A DNA stretch of 64,000 nt from Herbaspirillum sp. RV1423 (GTDB lineage Bacteria; Pseudomonadota; Gammaproteobacteria; Burkholderiales; Burkholderiaceae_D), in assembly GCF_000577615.1 (NCBI RefSeq), contig NZ_CBXX010000010.1:62001-126000 (forward strand), given 5' to 3'. The notes under the pieces are model-generated. The model did not search any database. It was given only the letters and a program-made list of their open reading frames with translations, and was not told where the DNA came from. This document shows positions 10,499 through 18,026 of the stretch, in pieces. The stretch's first letter is position 1. Each line of letters opens with the position of its first letter. The position numbers and the translations under genes are program-made.

Positions 10499-11425
10499 TC
10501 ACAGTCCTTCGTCGGCGATCTGCGACAGCATGCGTTTCAGGATATCGGTTTCGCGCATGCGGTTGAGCCACCAGGTCAGCGCCGCGCCGTCTTCGCCGAC
10601 GCGCCAGGCCAACGAAAAGGTTTCATCCGCGCGCGGCTCTTCGACTTCCTTGACGACCAGCGCGCCGGATGCGATCGCCTTGCGCACGCATGGTTCGGGC
10701 AAGAAACCGAAACCCACGCCCGCCAGTTGCAAGGCGTATTTGCTGCGCATGTCCGGCACCGTCAGCGTGTCCTGTCCGAACAGCAGGCCGACCGTGCGCG
10801 GCGCCATCCGGCGCGCCGAATCGGCCACGCTGATGGCGCGGTAGGGATGCAGGTCGGCCTTGCTCAACACCTTGTCCACTTTTGCCAGCGGATGGCTCGG
10901 CGCCACCACGAACATGAAGCGCACCGTACCGATCTGTTCGGCGACATAGCCGCCGCCGGCCGGCCCTTCGCCCGGCGCCGCGATCAGCAAATCCACGCGA
11001 CGATCCAGCAAGGCTTCCCAGGTGCCGGCCAGCGACTCGCGCGCAATGCGCAGGCGCGTGCGGTCGGCGACCTGGTAAAACGCCACGATGTCCGGCTCCA
11101 GCGAAGCCGCGGAATACAACGAATCGAGGCCGATCGTGAATTCGGTCTCCCAGCCTGAGGCGACGCGACGCACCCGGTGCTCAAGATCTTCAGCGGCCTT
11201 GAGCAGGTAGCGCCCTTCTTTCAGCAATTCTTCGCCGGCGCGCGTGAGCGCCACTTTCGGTCCCTGGCGTTCGAATACCTGTACGCCGAGATCCTGCTCC
11301 AGTTTCGACACCGTATAGGAGATCGTCGACGGCACGCGGTGCAGTTCAAGACCTGCCGCCGAGAACGAACCGCGCCGGTCGATCGCATCGAGAATCAACA
11401 AGGCGTCGAGACTGATTCTGAACAT
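10499..11425 (-). CDS. LysR family transcriptional regulator
   Basis: A 308-residue regulator with an N-terminal winged helix-turn-helix (GSFSAAGLELHRVPSTISYTV, residues 19-39) followed by the usual linker and an effector-binding domain. It is convergent with the pirin-azoreductase genes rather than divergent, and only 37 bp separate its start from the preceding DedA-rhodanese gene on the same strand, so it may be partly co-transcribed with that gene. Control of pirin/azoreductase through the dyad at 8889-8909 is plausible but inferred from position only. Confidence 0.9.
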   Translation of the reverse strand: MFRISLDALLILDAIDRRGSFSAAGLELHRVPSTISYTVSKLEQDLGVQVFERQGPKVALTRAGEELLKEGRYLLKAAEDLEHRVRRVASGWETEFTIGLDSLYSAASLEPDIVAFYQVADRTRLRIARESLAGTWEALLDRRVDLLIAAPGEGPAGGGYVAEQIGTVRFMFVVAPSHPLAKVDKVLSKADLHPYRAISVADSARRMAPRTVGLLFGQDTLTVPDMRSKYALQLAGVGFGFLPEPCVRKAIASGALVVKEVEEPRADETFSLAWRVGEDGAALTWWLNRMRETDILKRMLSQIADEGL

Positions 11426-11462
11426 GGAGATTCCTGCAAAAAGTGAGGTTGAACGCCGACGA

Positions 11463-12386
11463 TCAGGCTTCGATGGAATAACCCGCAGCCACCCAGGCGT
11501 CGATGCCGCCGGTCAGCGGACGCACGCGCTTGTAGCCGCGCTGCATCAGTTGCTTGGCGACCAGCGCCGCCGAAGCTTCGTTGGGACAGGCGCAATAGAC
11601 GATCACTTCATCCTCCATCGGCGCATCGAAGACGAAAGTATGAATCTCCTGATTGGAGATCGTCAGCGCGCCGGGAATGCGGCCGGTCTGTTGCGACGCC
11701 GGCGAACGCACATCGACGATGGTCGGACGCTCCCCGCTCTTCAACAAGCTGTCAAGCTCGCCAACCGAAATGCGCGCCATTTCCAGCGACTTGCGAAAAC
11801 GCCGACGCTGCCACCATTTGCTCGCAACGAACACGGCAAAAGCAATCGCCACCAGCATCATTCCGTATTGACCCAGCTCGGCCAACACATTGAGCACATC
11901 GTCGATGGCGGTGTTGAACAACGCACCGAGGAAAATCGCCAGCCCGGCCCACAAGGCCGCGCCGACGCCGTCATACAGCAGGAACCTGCCGCGCGTCGTG
12001 CCGACCGTGCCGGCCAGCGCGCTGGCGATCGAAGCGAAACCGGGAATGAATTTGGCGACCAGCAGCGAACGCGCACCCCAGCGCGAATAAATCGACTCGG
12101 TCTGACGCACGCAGGAATCGGGAGACAGGGAAATGCGGCACAGCGTCGACATGATGCGACGGCCGTAACGCTTGCCGGCAAGATACCAGGCATAGTCGGC
12201 GATCAGCGCGGCAAACACCGCCACCGACAGCAGCAAGGCCACGGGATACTGGCCGCGGTAAGCCAGCGCCCCGGTGATCACCAGCGTCGGATAAGCAGGA
12301 ATCGGCGCGCCCAACTGCTCGGTCAGCACGTTCACGAATACGATGATCAGACCGTACTGTTCAATCAGGTGGTACAAATAACTCAT
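11463..12386 (-). CDS. DedA family membrane protein fused to a C-terminal rhodanese domain
   Basis: A 307-residue fusion. Residues 1-190 are a DedA/SNARE-associated-type membrane domain with the family blocks GAPIPAYPTL and AKFIPGFASIASALAG. After the basic segment KWWQRRRFRK comes a cytoplasmic rhodanese domain containing VDVRSPA and the active-site loop VIVYCACPNEASAA, whose Cys is present. DedA proteins are linked to polyprenyl-phosphate or phospholipid flipping and membrane potential, while rhodaneses transfer sulfane sulfur. ATG at 12386 is chosen because of the GGAG 5 nt upstream; an ATG 12 codons earlier is possible. Confidence 0.88.
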   Translation of the reverse strand: MSYLYHLIEQYGLIIVFVNVLTEQLGAPIPAYPTLVITGALAYRGQYPVALLLSVAVFAALIADYAWYLAGKRYGRRIMSTLCRISLSPDSCVRQTESIYSRWGARSLLVAKFIPGFASIASALAGTVGTTRGRFLLYDGVGAALWAGLAIFLGALFNTAIDDVLNVLAELGQYGMMLVAIAFAVFVASKWWQRRRFRKSLEMARISVGELDSLLKSGERPTIVDVRSPASQQTGRIPGALTISNQEIHTFVFDAPMEDEVIVYCACPNEASAALVAKQLMQRGYKRVRPLTGGIDAWVAAGYSIEA

Positions 12387-12457
12387 CGCCGCTCCACTGC
12401 CCTTGTGTTTACTTGCGTTCAACTATCCGAATGTTCGAATTTTGCCCCTGGCGCACA

Positions 12458-13162
12458 TTATAAAGAGGAAGTCGCCGCCAGCCCGGCCTTTATCCCGATA
12501 TATTCGGCCCGGATCATCGCGACCAGAATCGCAGCCGGCAACAGCAGCGCGAGGAACAACGCATAGCGGTAGGCAAACGCCCCGCCGATGGCACCCGCGC
12601 CGAACGCGACGATAGGCCAGAAGAACTTGATGCAGCGCTGGCGCACACCGGCGTCGGCCGCGCCGCGCAACACATCCACCACATCAATCACCAGTTGCGT
12701 GACGTTGCCAGTCATGACCGTAGTTGGCGTCAACTGCGGCAGAATCAAGCGGGAGGCGGCGTTTTGCACGCCCATGGCGGCGGCGCCGAACATACCTGCC
12801 AGCAAGGCCGCCGTCGCACGCGCATCGGCCACCGGGGCGATGCTCTGGCCGATGCTCATGAACGCCAGCAGGAACAGCAACTGCAGCGCCAGCACATAAG
12901 GCAGCGCCGGCTTGCCGCTGCGCTCCAGCCAGATCACCGCCATGCGCGTGAGCACCACCGAAGCGATGAAGGCAGGGAAAGCCAGGAACTTGATCAACAC
13001 GCCGTGCGAGGGATTCGCCAGTTCGCTGCCGATCAAAACGAAGTTGCCGGTGACGTGCGCAGTGAACAATCCGAACAGGGCGACGAAGCCGACCGTATCC
13101 ACATAACCCGCCAGAAAGCTCATGGCGATGCTCTGGCAAGTGGCGCGATTGAACTTGTCCAT
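12458..13162 (-). CDS. YoaK/DUF1275 family membrane protein
   Basis: A 234-residue protein with about six hydrophobic helices and the family opening LAGYVDTVGFVALFGLFTAHVTGNFV. Members are predicted transporters of unknown substrate. The ATG at 13162 follows GAGGACTGAC; the upstream in-frame extension overlaps the DoxX coding region and is rejected. Only one base separates its start from the DoxX stop, so it is the last gene of the amidohydrolase-XapX-XapX-DoxX-YoaK operon. Confidence 0.9.
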   Translation of the reverse strand: MDKFNRATCQSIAMSFLAGYVDTVGFVALFGLFTAHVTGNFVLIGSELANPSHGVLIKFLAFPAFIASVVLTRMAVIWLERSGKPALPYVLALQLLFLLAFMSIGQSIAPVADARATAALLAGMFGAAAMGVQNAASRLILPQLTPTTVMTGNVTQLVIDVVDVLRGAADAGVRQRCIKFFWPIVAFGAGAIGGAFAYRYALFLALLLPAAILVAMIRAEYIGIKAGLAATSSL

Positions 13163-13163
13163 G

Positions 13164-13607
13164 TCAGTCCTCGATCTTCTGCGCCAGCGCCGCATCGATG
13201 GAATAGCGGCCGGCGCCCATCAACGTGATGCCGCCAAACACGATCATCAGCAACCAACCGAATTGGCCTTCCGCCACGCTCCAGTCGGCATGCACCAGGA
13301 ACATCGACACCGCCAGCAGGAACAACACCGCGGCACTGGCAAGCCGCGTCAGGATGCCGGGCACAATCAGCACCGGGCACAGGACTTCGGCAAAGATCGC
13401 GAACCCCAGCGTGAAAGCGCGGCCGACGTGCAGTGGATCGTCGATATGTTGCAGCTCGCCGGCGAAGTTGATGATCTTCGGCAGGCCATGCACATACAGC
13501 AACAGCAAGGCGCCGCTCAGGCGCAAGAACAGCAGGCCGAGATCCTGGGCCGGCGCCCACAGCAGGCGCGGCAGCCAGGATTGTTTTGAAGTGTGAAAGG
13601 TTTGCAT
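13164..13607 (-). CDS. DoxX family membrane protein
   Basis: A 147-residue protein with four hydrophobic helices and the family blocks LFLRLSGALLLLYVHGLPKI and AEVLCPVLIVPGILTRLASA. DoxX proteins are membrane partners in thiol and oxidative-stress or thiosulfate:quinone systems, but no function is assured here. ATG at 13607 has AGGA about 8 nt upstream. It lies 15 bp after the second XapX gene and abuts the YoaK gene, so co-expression is likely. Confidence 0.9.
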   Translation of the reverse strand: MQTFHTSKQSWLPRLLWAPAQDLGLLFLRLSGALLLLYVHGLPKIINFAGELQHIDDPLHVGRAFTLGFAIFAEVLCPVLIVPGILTRLASAAVLFLLAVSMFLVHADWSVAEGQFGWLLMIVFGGITLMGAGRYSIDAALAQKIED

Positions 13608-13622
13608 TGCAATTTTCCTCAA

Positions 13623-13790
13623 TCAGAAATGTCCCGCCAGCACATAGCCGGCGACTACGTAACCCAGTGTCATGGCCACCACCAGCGACGCGCCGACCGG
13701 CGTCGGCGGCGTCGGCGAAGGCAGGCCGAACCAACGGCAGACGGCGCCGATCAGCGTGCCCAGCACGGCTCCGGTGAACAGCGCGCTCAT
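13623..13790 (-). CDS. XapX domain small membrane protein (second of a pair)
   Basis: A 55-residue protein reading MSALFTGAVLGTLIGAVCRW and continuing through a Pro-rich turn (LPSPTPPTPVG) into a second hydrophobic helix. The helix-PxPxPP-helix layout is that of the XapX/DUF1427 family, whose role is unknown. The start codon overlaps the stop of the upstream XapX gene as ATGA, so translation is probably coupled. AAGG lies 8 nt before the ATG. Confidence 0.78.
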   Translation of the reverse strand: MSALFTGAVLGTLIGAVCRWFGLPSPTPPTPVGASLVVAMTLGYVVAGYVLAGHF

Positions 13791-13984
13791 GATGTCGCCT
13801 TCGCCTGCCTGGTTGCCCTGGCGGCCAGATAACGATCAGTCAGCCAGTAGCCGCTGCTCATCAGGAACACCAGCAAGGCGCCGCTCAGGACCGGCGGCGA
13901 CGGCACCGGGATCTGCGCCAGATGGCAGCAGAAACCGACCACGAAGGAGAGTGCGAGGCCCCAGATGATTTTTGAATAAGTCAT
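13787..13984 (-). CDS. XapX domain small membrane protein (first of a pair)
   Basis: A 65-residue protein with two hydrophobic helices separated by the Pro-rich turn IPVPSPPVLSG, as in XapX/DUF1427 proteins. Its C-terminus is basic (RYLAARATRQAKATS). CAGGAGAACGTC gives a good ribosome site. It starts 15 bp after the amidohydrolase stop and overlaps the next XapX gene by four bases. The two likely form a hetero-pair in the membrane (inference). Confidence 0.8.
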   Translation of the reverse strand: MTYSKIIWGLALSFVVGFCCHLAQIPVPSPPVLSGALLVFLMSSGYWLTDRYLAARATRQAKATS

Positions 13985-13999
13985 GACGTTCTCCTGCGC

Positions 14000-15865
14000 T
14001 CAGAAGGCGAAGCAACTGCAACCGAGCGCGCCCCAGAAGCCCGAAAAATTCGAGGCCGGCACCGACGAGCGGCGTGCGATGTCGTGCGAGTGCGCATGGA
14101 CATTGCAGGCTCCCGCGCACTGGTGCGGCAGAATCAAACGGCGTTGCTGCTGCTGGCTTTGCGCACCTTGCTTGAGCGGCCGATAGTGGCCCGGCACGTT
14201 CTTGACCGGCGACCATTCCGGCAGCACCGGAATCGGCGGCGGCGCCAGCGGGTCGAACTCTTCGGCGCCGTAGACGATCTTGCCGCCGACCACGGTCATG
14301 ACCGATTCGATGGCTTTGATGTCGTCTTCCGCGACGCTGAAGAAGTCGGACGACAGCACCGCGAGGTCCGCCAACTGGCCGGCCTTGATGCGGCCCTTCT
14401 TGTCCTGCTCGCTGGAGAACCAGGCGCTGCCGGCGGTCCATAATTCGAGCGCAGTCTCGCGCGGCAAACCGGATTCCGCCAATTGCAGGCCGCCTACGGT
14501 TTTGCCCGATACCAGCCAGTACAGCGCGGTCCACGGATTGTAGCTGGCCACGCGGGTGGCATCAGTGCCGGCGCCGACCGGCACGCCCATGTCCAGCATG
14601 CGCGCCACCGGCGGCGTGGCCTTGGCGGCTTCCTGACCGTAGCGGTCGACGAAATATTCGCCCTGGAAAGCCATGCGATGCTGGATCGCCAGACCGCCGC
14701 CGAGCGCGCGCACGCGTTCGATGTTGCGCGGCGAAATGGTCTCTGCATGGTCGAACATCCAGTGCAGGCCGTCGAACGGAATGTCGCGATTCACCTTTTC
14801 GAAAACATCGAGCATGCGGCTGATCGATTCGTCGTAGGTCGCATGCAGGCGGAACGGCCAGCGGTTGGACACCAGATGGCGCACGACTTTTTCGAGTTCG
14901 TCTTCCATGCCGGCAGCGAGTTCGGGACGCGGTTCGAGGAAGTCTTCAAAATCGGCCGCCGAGAACACCAGCATTTCGCCGGCGCCGTTGTGGCGGTAGA
15001 AATCGTCGCCCTGACCCGGCTTGACCAGGTCCGTCCAGCGCTGGAAGTCTTCCAGTTCCTGGCCCTTGCGCTGGGTGAACAGGTTGTAGGCGATGCGAAT
15101 CGTCAGTTGTTGTTCGCGCGCCAGTTTGTCGATGATGGCATAGTCTTCCGGATAATTCTGGAAGCCGCCGCCGGTGTCGATGACGCTGGTCACGCCGAGG
15201 CGATTAAGTTCGCGCATGAACTGGCGCGTGGAATTGATTTGCTGATCGAGCGGCAGCGACGGGCCCTTGGCCAGCGTCGCATACAGGATCATGGCGTTGG
15301 GGCGGGCGATCAGCATGCCTGTCGGGTTGCCGGCGGCGTCGCGCTGGATCTCGCCGCCCGGCGGATTGGGCGTGTCCTTGGTGTAACCGACGGCACGCAA
15401 CGCGGCCTGGTTGAGCAAGGCGCGATCGTACAGATGCAGGATGAACACCGGCGTATCGGGCGCGGCGGCGTTGATTTCTTCCAGCGTCGGCATGCGGCGC
15501 TCGGCGAACTGGAACTCAGTCCAGCCGCCGACCACACGCACCCACTGCGGGTGCGGCGTGCGCAAGGCTTGCTCGCGCAACATGCGCAGCGCGTCGGCCA
15601 GCGACGGTACGCCTTCCCAGCGCAGTTCGAGGTTGTAGTTCAGGCCGCCGCGGATCAGGTGGATGTGCGAGTCGTTCAGGCCCGGCACCGCGCTGCGACC
15701 GTTCAGGTCGATCACTTGCGTGGCGTCGCCGCGATGACGCATGGCTGCTTCGGCGTCGCCGACGGCGAGGAACTTGCCGTCCTTGATCGCTACGGCATTG
15801 GCCAGCGGTTGTTCTTTGTCGATGGTATGGAAACGTCCGTTCAGCAGAATCAGGTCGGCGCTCAT
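14000..15865 (-). CDS. Metal-dependent amidohydrolase (YtcJ-like) with Cys/His-rich tail
   Basis: A 621-residue enzyme of the amidohydrolase superfamily. The metal-binding NDSHIHL motif is near residue 73, and later blocks RLHATYDESI, FDHAETI and GAGTDATR match YtcJ-like hydrolases. Substrate is unknown. After the hydrolase domain a tail of about 50 residues is rich in Cys and His (PHQCAGACNVHAHSHD) and ends GALGCSCFAF. ATG at 15865 follows AGGAG by 6-7 nt; an ATG eight codons upstream is less likely. First gene of the run leading to XapX, XapX, DoxX and YoaK. Confidence 0.9.
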   Translation of the reverse strand: MSADLILLNGRFHTIDKEQPLANAVAIKDGKFLAVGDAEAAMRHRGDATQVIDLNGRSAVPGLNDSHIHLIRGGLNYNLELRWEGVPSLADALRMLREQALRTPHPQWVRVVGGWTEFQFAERRMPTLEEINAAAPDTPVFILHLYDRALLNQAALRAVGYTKDTPNPPGGEIQRDAAGNPTGMLIARPNAMILYATLAKGPSLPLDQQINSTRQFMRELNRLGVTSVIDTGGGFQNYPEDYAIIDKLAREQQLTIRIAYNLFTQRKGQELEDFQRWTDLVKPGQGDDFYRHNGAGEMLVFSAADFEDFLEPRPELAAGMEDELEKVVRHLVSNRWPFRLHATYDESISRMLDVFEKVNRDIPFDGLHWMFDHAETISPRNIERVRALGGGLAIQHRMAFQGEYFVDRYGQEAAKATPPVARMLDMGVPVGAGTDATRVASYNPWTALYWLVSGKTVGGLQLAESGLPRETALELWTAGSAWFSSEQDKKGRIKAGQLADLAVLSSDFFSVAEDDIKAIESVMTVVGGKIVYGAEEFDPLAPPPIPVLPEWSPVKNVPGHYRPLKQGAQSQQQQRRLILPHQCAGACNVHAHSHDIARRSSVPASNFSGFWGALGCSCFAF

Positions 15866-15916
15866 GTTCACTCCTGGGTTGTTCGTCATGCGTTGTCGAG
15901 GGGACTACGAAAACTG

Positions 15917-15949
15917 CGGGATCCCGTTCATCGATGAAGCAGGATCCCG
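15917..15949. repeat. Inverted repeat between hydrolase and amidohydrolase genes
   Basis: CGGGATCC (15917-15924) and GGATCCCG (15942-15949) flank the palindrome TTCATCGATGAA. The RNA would form a strong stem-loop without a T-run. It may end the hydrolase transcript or act as an operator for the amidohydrolase operon. Confidence 0.45.
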
Positions 15950-15969
15950 GATGAGGGCTTGATGGCCGA

Positions 15970-16623
15970 TCAATGGCCTTCCGAAGCGTTGAACATGGTC
16001 TTGGCGTAGATCAGGCCCAGGCCGTATGCGCCGCCGTTGGCGATGGCGGTCGCGACGGTTTGATTGTAGGTCTCGGTGCGGGCCCAGTCGCGCTGCAATT
16101 CGAGCAGATATTGCAAGGATGTCATCGGCCGCGCGCCCAGTTGAATCATGCGTTCGACGGCGCGTTGATGGGCTTCGTTGGACACGTCGCCGCTGGCGTC
16201 GGTGATCACATAGACTTCAAAGCCCTGGTCCAGCGCCGACAAGGCGGGGCCGACGATGCACACGGAAGTCCACAGGCCGGCCAGCACGATCTTGCTCTTG
16301 CCGATGGCGTTGACGCGGTCAGCGATGCGCTGGTCTTCCCATGTGTTCATGGTGGTGCGGTCGATCACTTCCTGTTCGGGGAAAACGGATTTGATTTCAT
16401 CGAAGATCGGGCCGGAAAAGGACTTTTCGGCGACCGTCGTCAAAATCGTCGATACCTTGAACTCCTTGGCGGCCTTGGCAACCAGCGCGGCATTGTTGCG
16501 CAGGGTGACGGCGTCGATCGAATGCGTCGCAAACGACATCTGCGATTGGTGATCAATCATGATCAGGGTGTGGTTGGTTGGGTTCAGCAGGGTGCTGCCT
16601 GGTTGTGCCTTTGCGATTGCCAT
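15970..16623 (-). CDS. Isochorismatase family hydrolase (YcaC-like)
   Basis: A 217-residue cysteine hydrolase of the isochorismatase superfamily. The catalytic Asp is in LIMIDHQSQMSF, Lys in VAEKSFSG, and Cys in GLWTSVCIVGPAL, which matches the Asp-Lys-Cys triad. The segment YVITDASGDVSNEAHQRAVERM is typical of YcaC-like members, whose substrates are largely unknown. AAGGAGAG precedes the ATG. It is 104 bp upstream of the amidohydrolase operon on the same strand and divergent from the aldo/keto reductase, sharing the dyad at 16778-16790. Confidence 0.92.
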   Translation of the reverse strand: MAIAKAQPGSTLLNPTNHTLIMIDHQSQMSFATHSIDAVTLRNNAALVAKAAKEFKVSTILTTVAEKSFSGPIFDEIKSVFPEQEVIDRTTMNTWEDQRIADRVNAIGKSKIVLAGLWTSVCIVGPALSALDQGFEVYVITDASGDVSNEAHQRAVERMIQLGARPMTSLQYLLELQRDWARTETYNQTVATAIANGGAYGLGLIYAKTMFNASEGH

Positions 16624-16932
16624 GATGCTCTCCTTGTAGGTATGTGCGATTAATTCGATAAATGGGATGAACCGTGCTGCCTTGTTTGATGTGCCGCTTT
16701 CACTGCGGCTTCATCAATGGAGCGAAGTATGGAGGAGTGGAAGACGAAAGAAAAACGGAAAGATTAATGATCAATTATCGAAATATTCGAAAATTAAATG
16801 AAAGGCGTTTTTTCACTCCAACTTTTGCTTTCCAGGCAATAAAGTTTTGCTTTCCAACCTATTTCTGCAATAGCGCTTTGCCCGCATACTGCACGACACG
16901 GCAATGCACCACCACCCATGCAAAGGAACCAC
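16624..16932. other. Divergent promoter region, hydrolase / aldo-keto reductase
   Basis: 309 bp without a gene, noticeably AT-rich between 16745 and 16860. It carries the TCGAA-N3-TTCGA dyad annotated separately. No other structure was recognised. Confidence 0.6.
16778..16790. promoter_or_regulatory. TCGAA-N3-TTCGA dyad, second copy
   Basis: TCGAAATATTCGA lies 142 bp before the aldo/keto reductase start and 154 bp before the divergent hydrolase start. The same half-sites and spacing occur at 8893-8905 upstream of pirin at nearly the same distance. Confidence 0.5.
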
Positions 16933-17736
16933 ATGAACACAATTCCCGCTTTCGGTCTCGGCACCTTTCGCCTGAAAGACCAGCAAGTCATCGATTCTGT
17001 CGCCAACGGCTTGGAACTCGGCTATCGCCACATCGACACCGCGCAGATTTACGGCAATGAAGCCGAAGTCGGCAAGGCGATCGCCGTCGGCAAGGTCGCG
17101 CGCCAGGATCTGTTTGTCACCACCAAGATCTGGACCGACAATCTGTCCAGGGACAAACTGATCCCCAGCCTCAAGGAAAGCCTGTCCAAGCTGCAAATGG
17201 AGCAAGTCGACCTGACGCTGATCCACTGGCCTGCGCCCAACGACAGCATCGCTGTCGCAACCTACATGGAAACGCTGGCCGAAGCCAAGGCGCAGGGCCT
17301 GACCAAGCTGATCGGCGTGTCCAATTTCACCATCGCGCATCTCAAGCAAGCCATCGCCGCCGTCGGCGCCGCCGAGATCGCCACGCTACAAATCGAGATT
17401 CATCCCTTCCTGCAAAACCGCAAGGTGGTGGAGTTCGCGCGCAGCCAAGGCATCCATCTGACGGCCTACATGCCGCTGGCCTACGGCAAGGTCATGACAG
17501 ATCCGACCATCGTGGAAATCGCCGGGGCGCATCAGGCCAATCCGGCGCAGATCGCGCTGGCGTGGTCGTTGCAACAAGGCTTCGCGACCATCCCGTCGTC
17601 GACCAAACGCGCCAACCTGGAAAGCAACCTGGCGGCAAAGAACATCCGCTTGTCGGATGCGGAAATGCGAGTCATCGCCGCGCTGGATCGCGGCGAACGC
17701 CTGGCCAATCCCGGTTTTGCGCCGCAATGGGATTAA
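16933..17736 (+). CDS. Aldo/keto reductase (2,5-diketo-D-gluconate reductase B-like)
   Basis: A 267-residue NADPH-dependent (alpha/beta)8-barrel reductase. The catalytic tetrad of the family is visible: Asp and Tyr in [11 protein letters not shown], Lys in VTTKIW, and His in LTLIHWPAP. The cofactor phosphate-binding segment [13 protein letters not shown] is near the C-terminus. AAAGGAACCAC precedes the chosen ATG. The gene is divergent from the isochorismatase-like hydrolase. Such enzymes reduce small aldehydes and ketones such as methylglyoxal, which would fit the detoxification setting (inference). Confidence 0.93.
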   Translation: MNTIPAFGLGTFRLKDQQVIDSVANGLELGYRHIDTAQIYGNEAEVGKAIAVGKVARQDLFVTTKIWTDNLSRDKLIPSLKESLSKLQMEQVDLTLIHWPAPNDSIAVATYMETLAEAKAQGLTKLIGVSNFTIAHLKQAIAAVGAAEIATLQIEIHPFLQNRKVVEFARSQGIHLTAYMPLAYGKVMTDPTIVEIAGAHQANPAQIALAWSLQQGFATIPSSTKRANLESNLAAKNIRLSDAEMRVIAALDRGERLANPGFAPQWD

Positions 17737-17750
17737 GCTGATTCGTGCGC

Positions 17751-17781
17751 AGCCCATCAGCCATCAATGAGCGGATGGGCT
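17751..17781 (+). terminator. Possible terminator hairpin after the aldo/keto reductase
   Basis: AGCCCATC and GATGGGCT form a perfect 8-bp stem around a 15-nt loop starting 14 bp after the stop. A T-run is lacking directly after it, so efficiency is doubtful. Confidence 0.4.
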
Positions 17782-17833
17782 CTGCCAACCTCACCTTCCC
17801 TTCGACGCAAAAACTCGACTCTGCATTTTTTAT

Positions 17834-17993
17834 TTAAATTGCTTGCAATTTAATTTTGTTAAATTTAATATTCGATCCATGCACTGACTCCACCGTTCAA
17901 ACCTGCAAAGGTTTCCCCGATGAGAGAAGCGCATGCATGCAGCATCCAGCTCGTCGAAACATCAAATATATTGCACACAATTTAATTGCTTGA
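17834..17993. repeat. Repeated AATTGCTTG / CAATTTAATT elements upstream of the secreted esterase
   Basis: TTAAATTGC-TT-GCAATTTAA (17834-17853) is a perfect 9-bp dyad. About 140 bp later CAATTTAATTGCTTG (17978-17992) repeats both parts in a different order, just before the gene at 18027. The tract is AT-rich in a GC-rich genome and looks like a regulator-binding promoter. Confidence 0.45.
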
Positions 17994-18026
17994 TTTTAAT
18001 CTACCCAACCACTGAAAGGAAACATC

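Noticed and set aside
14483-15937. 484-codon plus-strand frame opposite the amidohydrolase
   Set aside because: Same kind of antisense shadow; low-complexity composition and no family motif.
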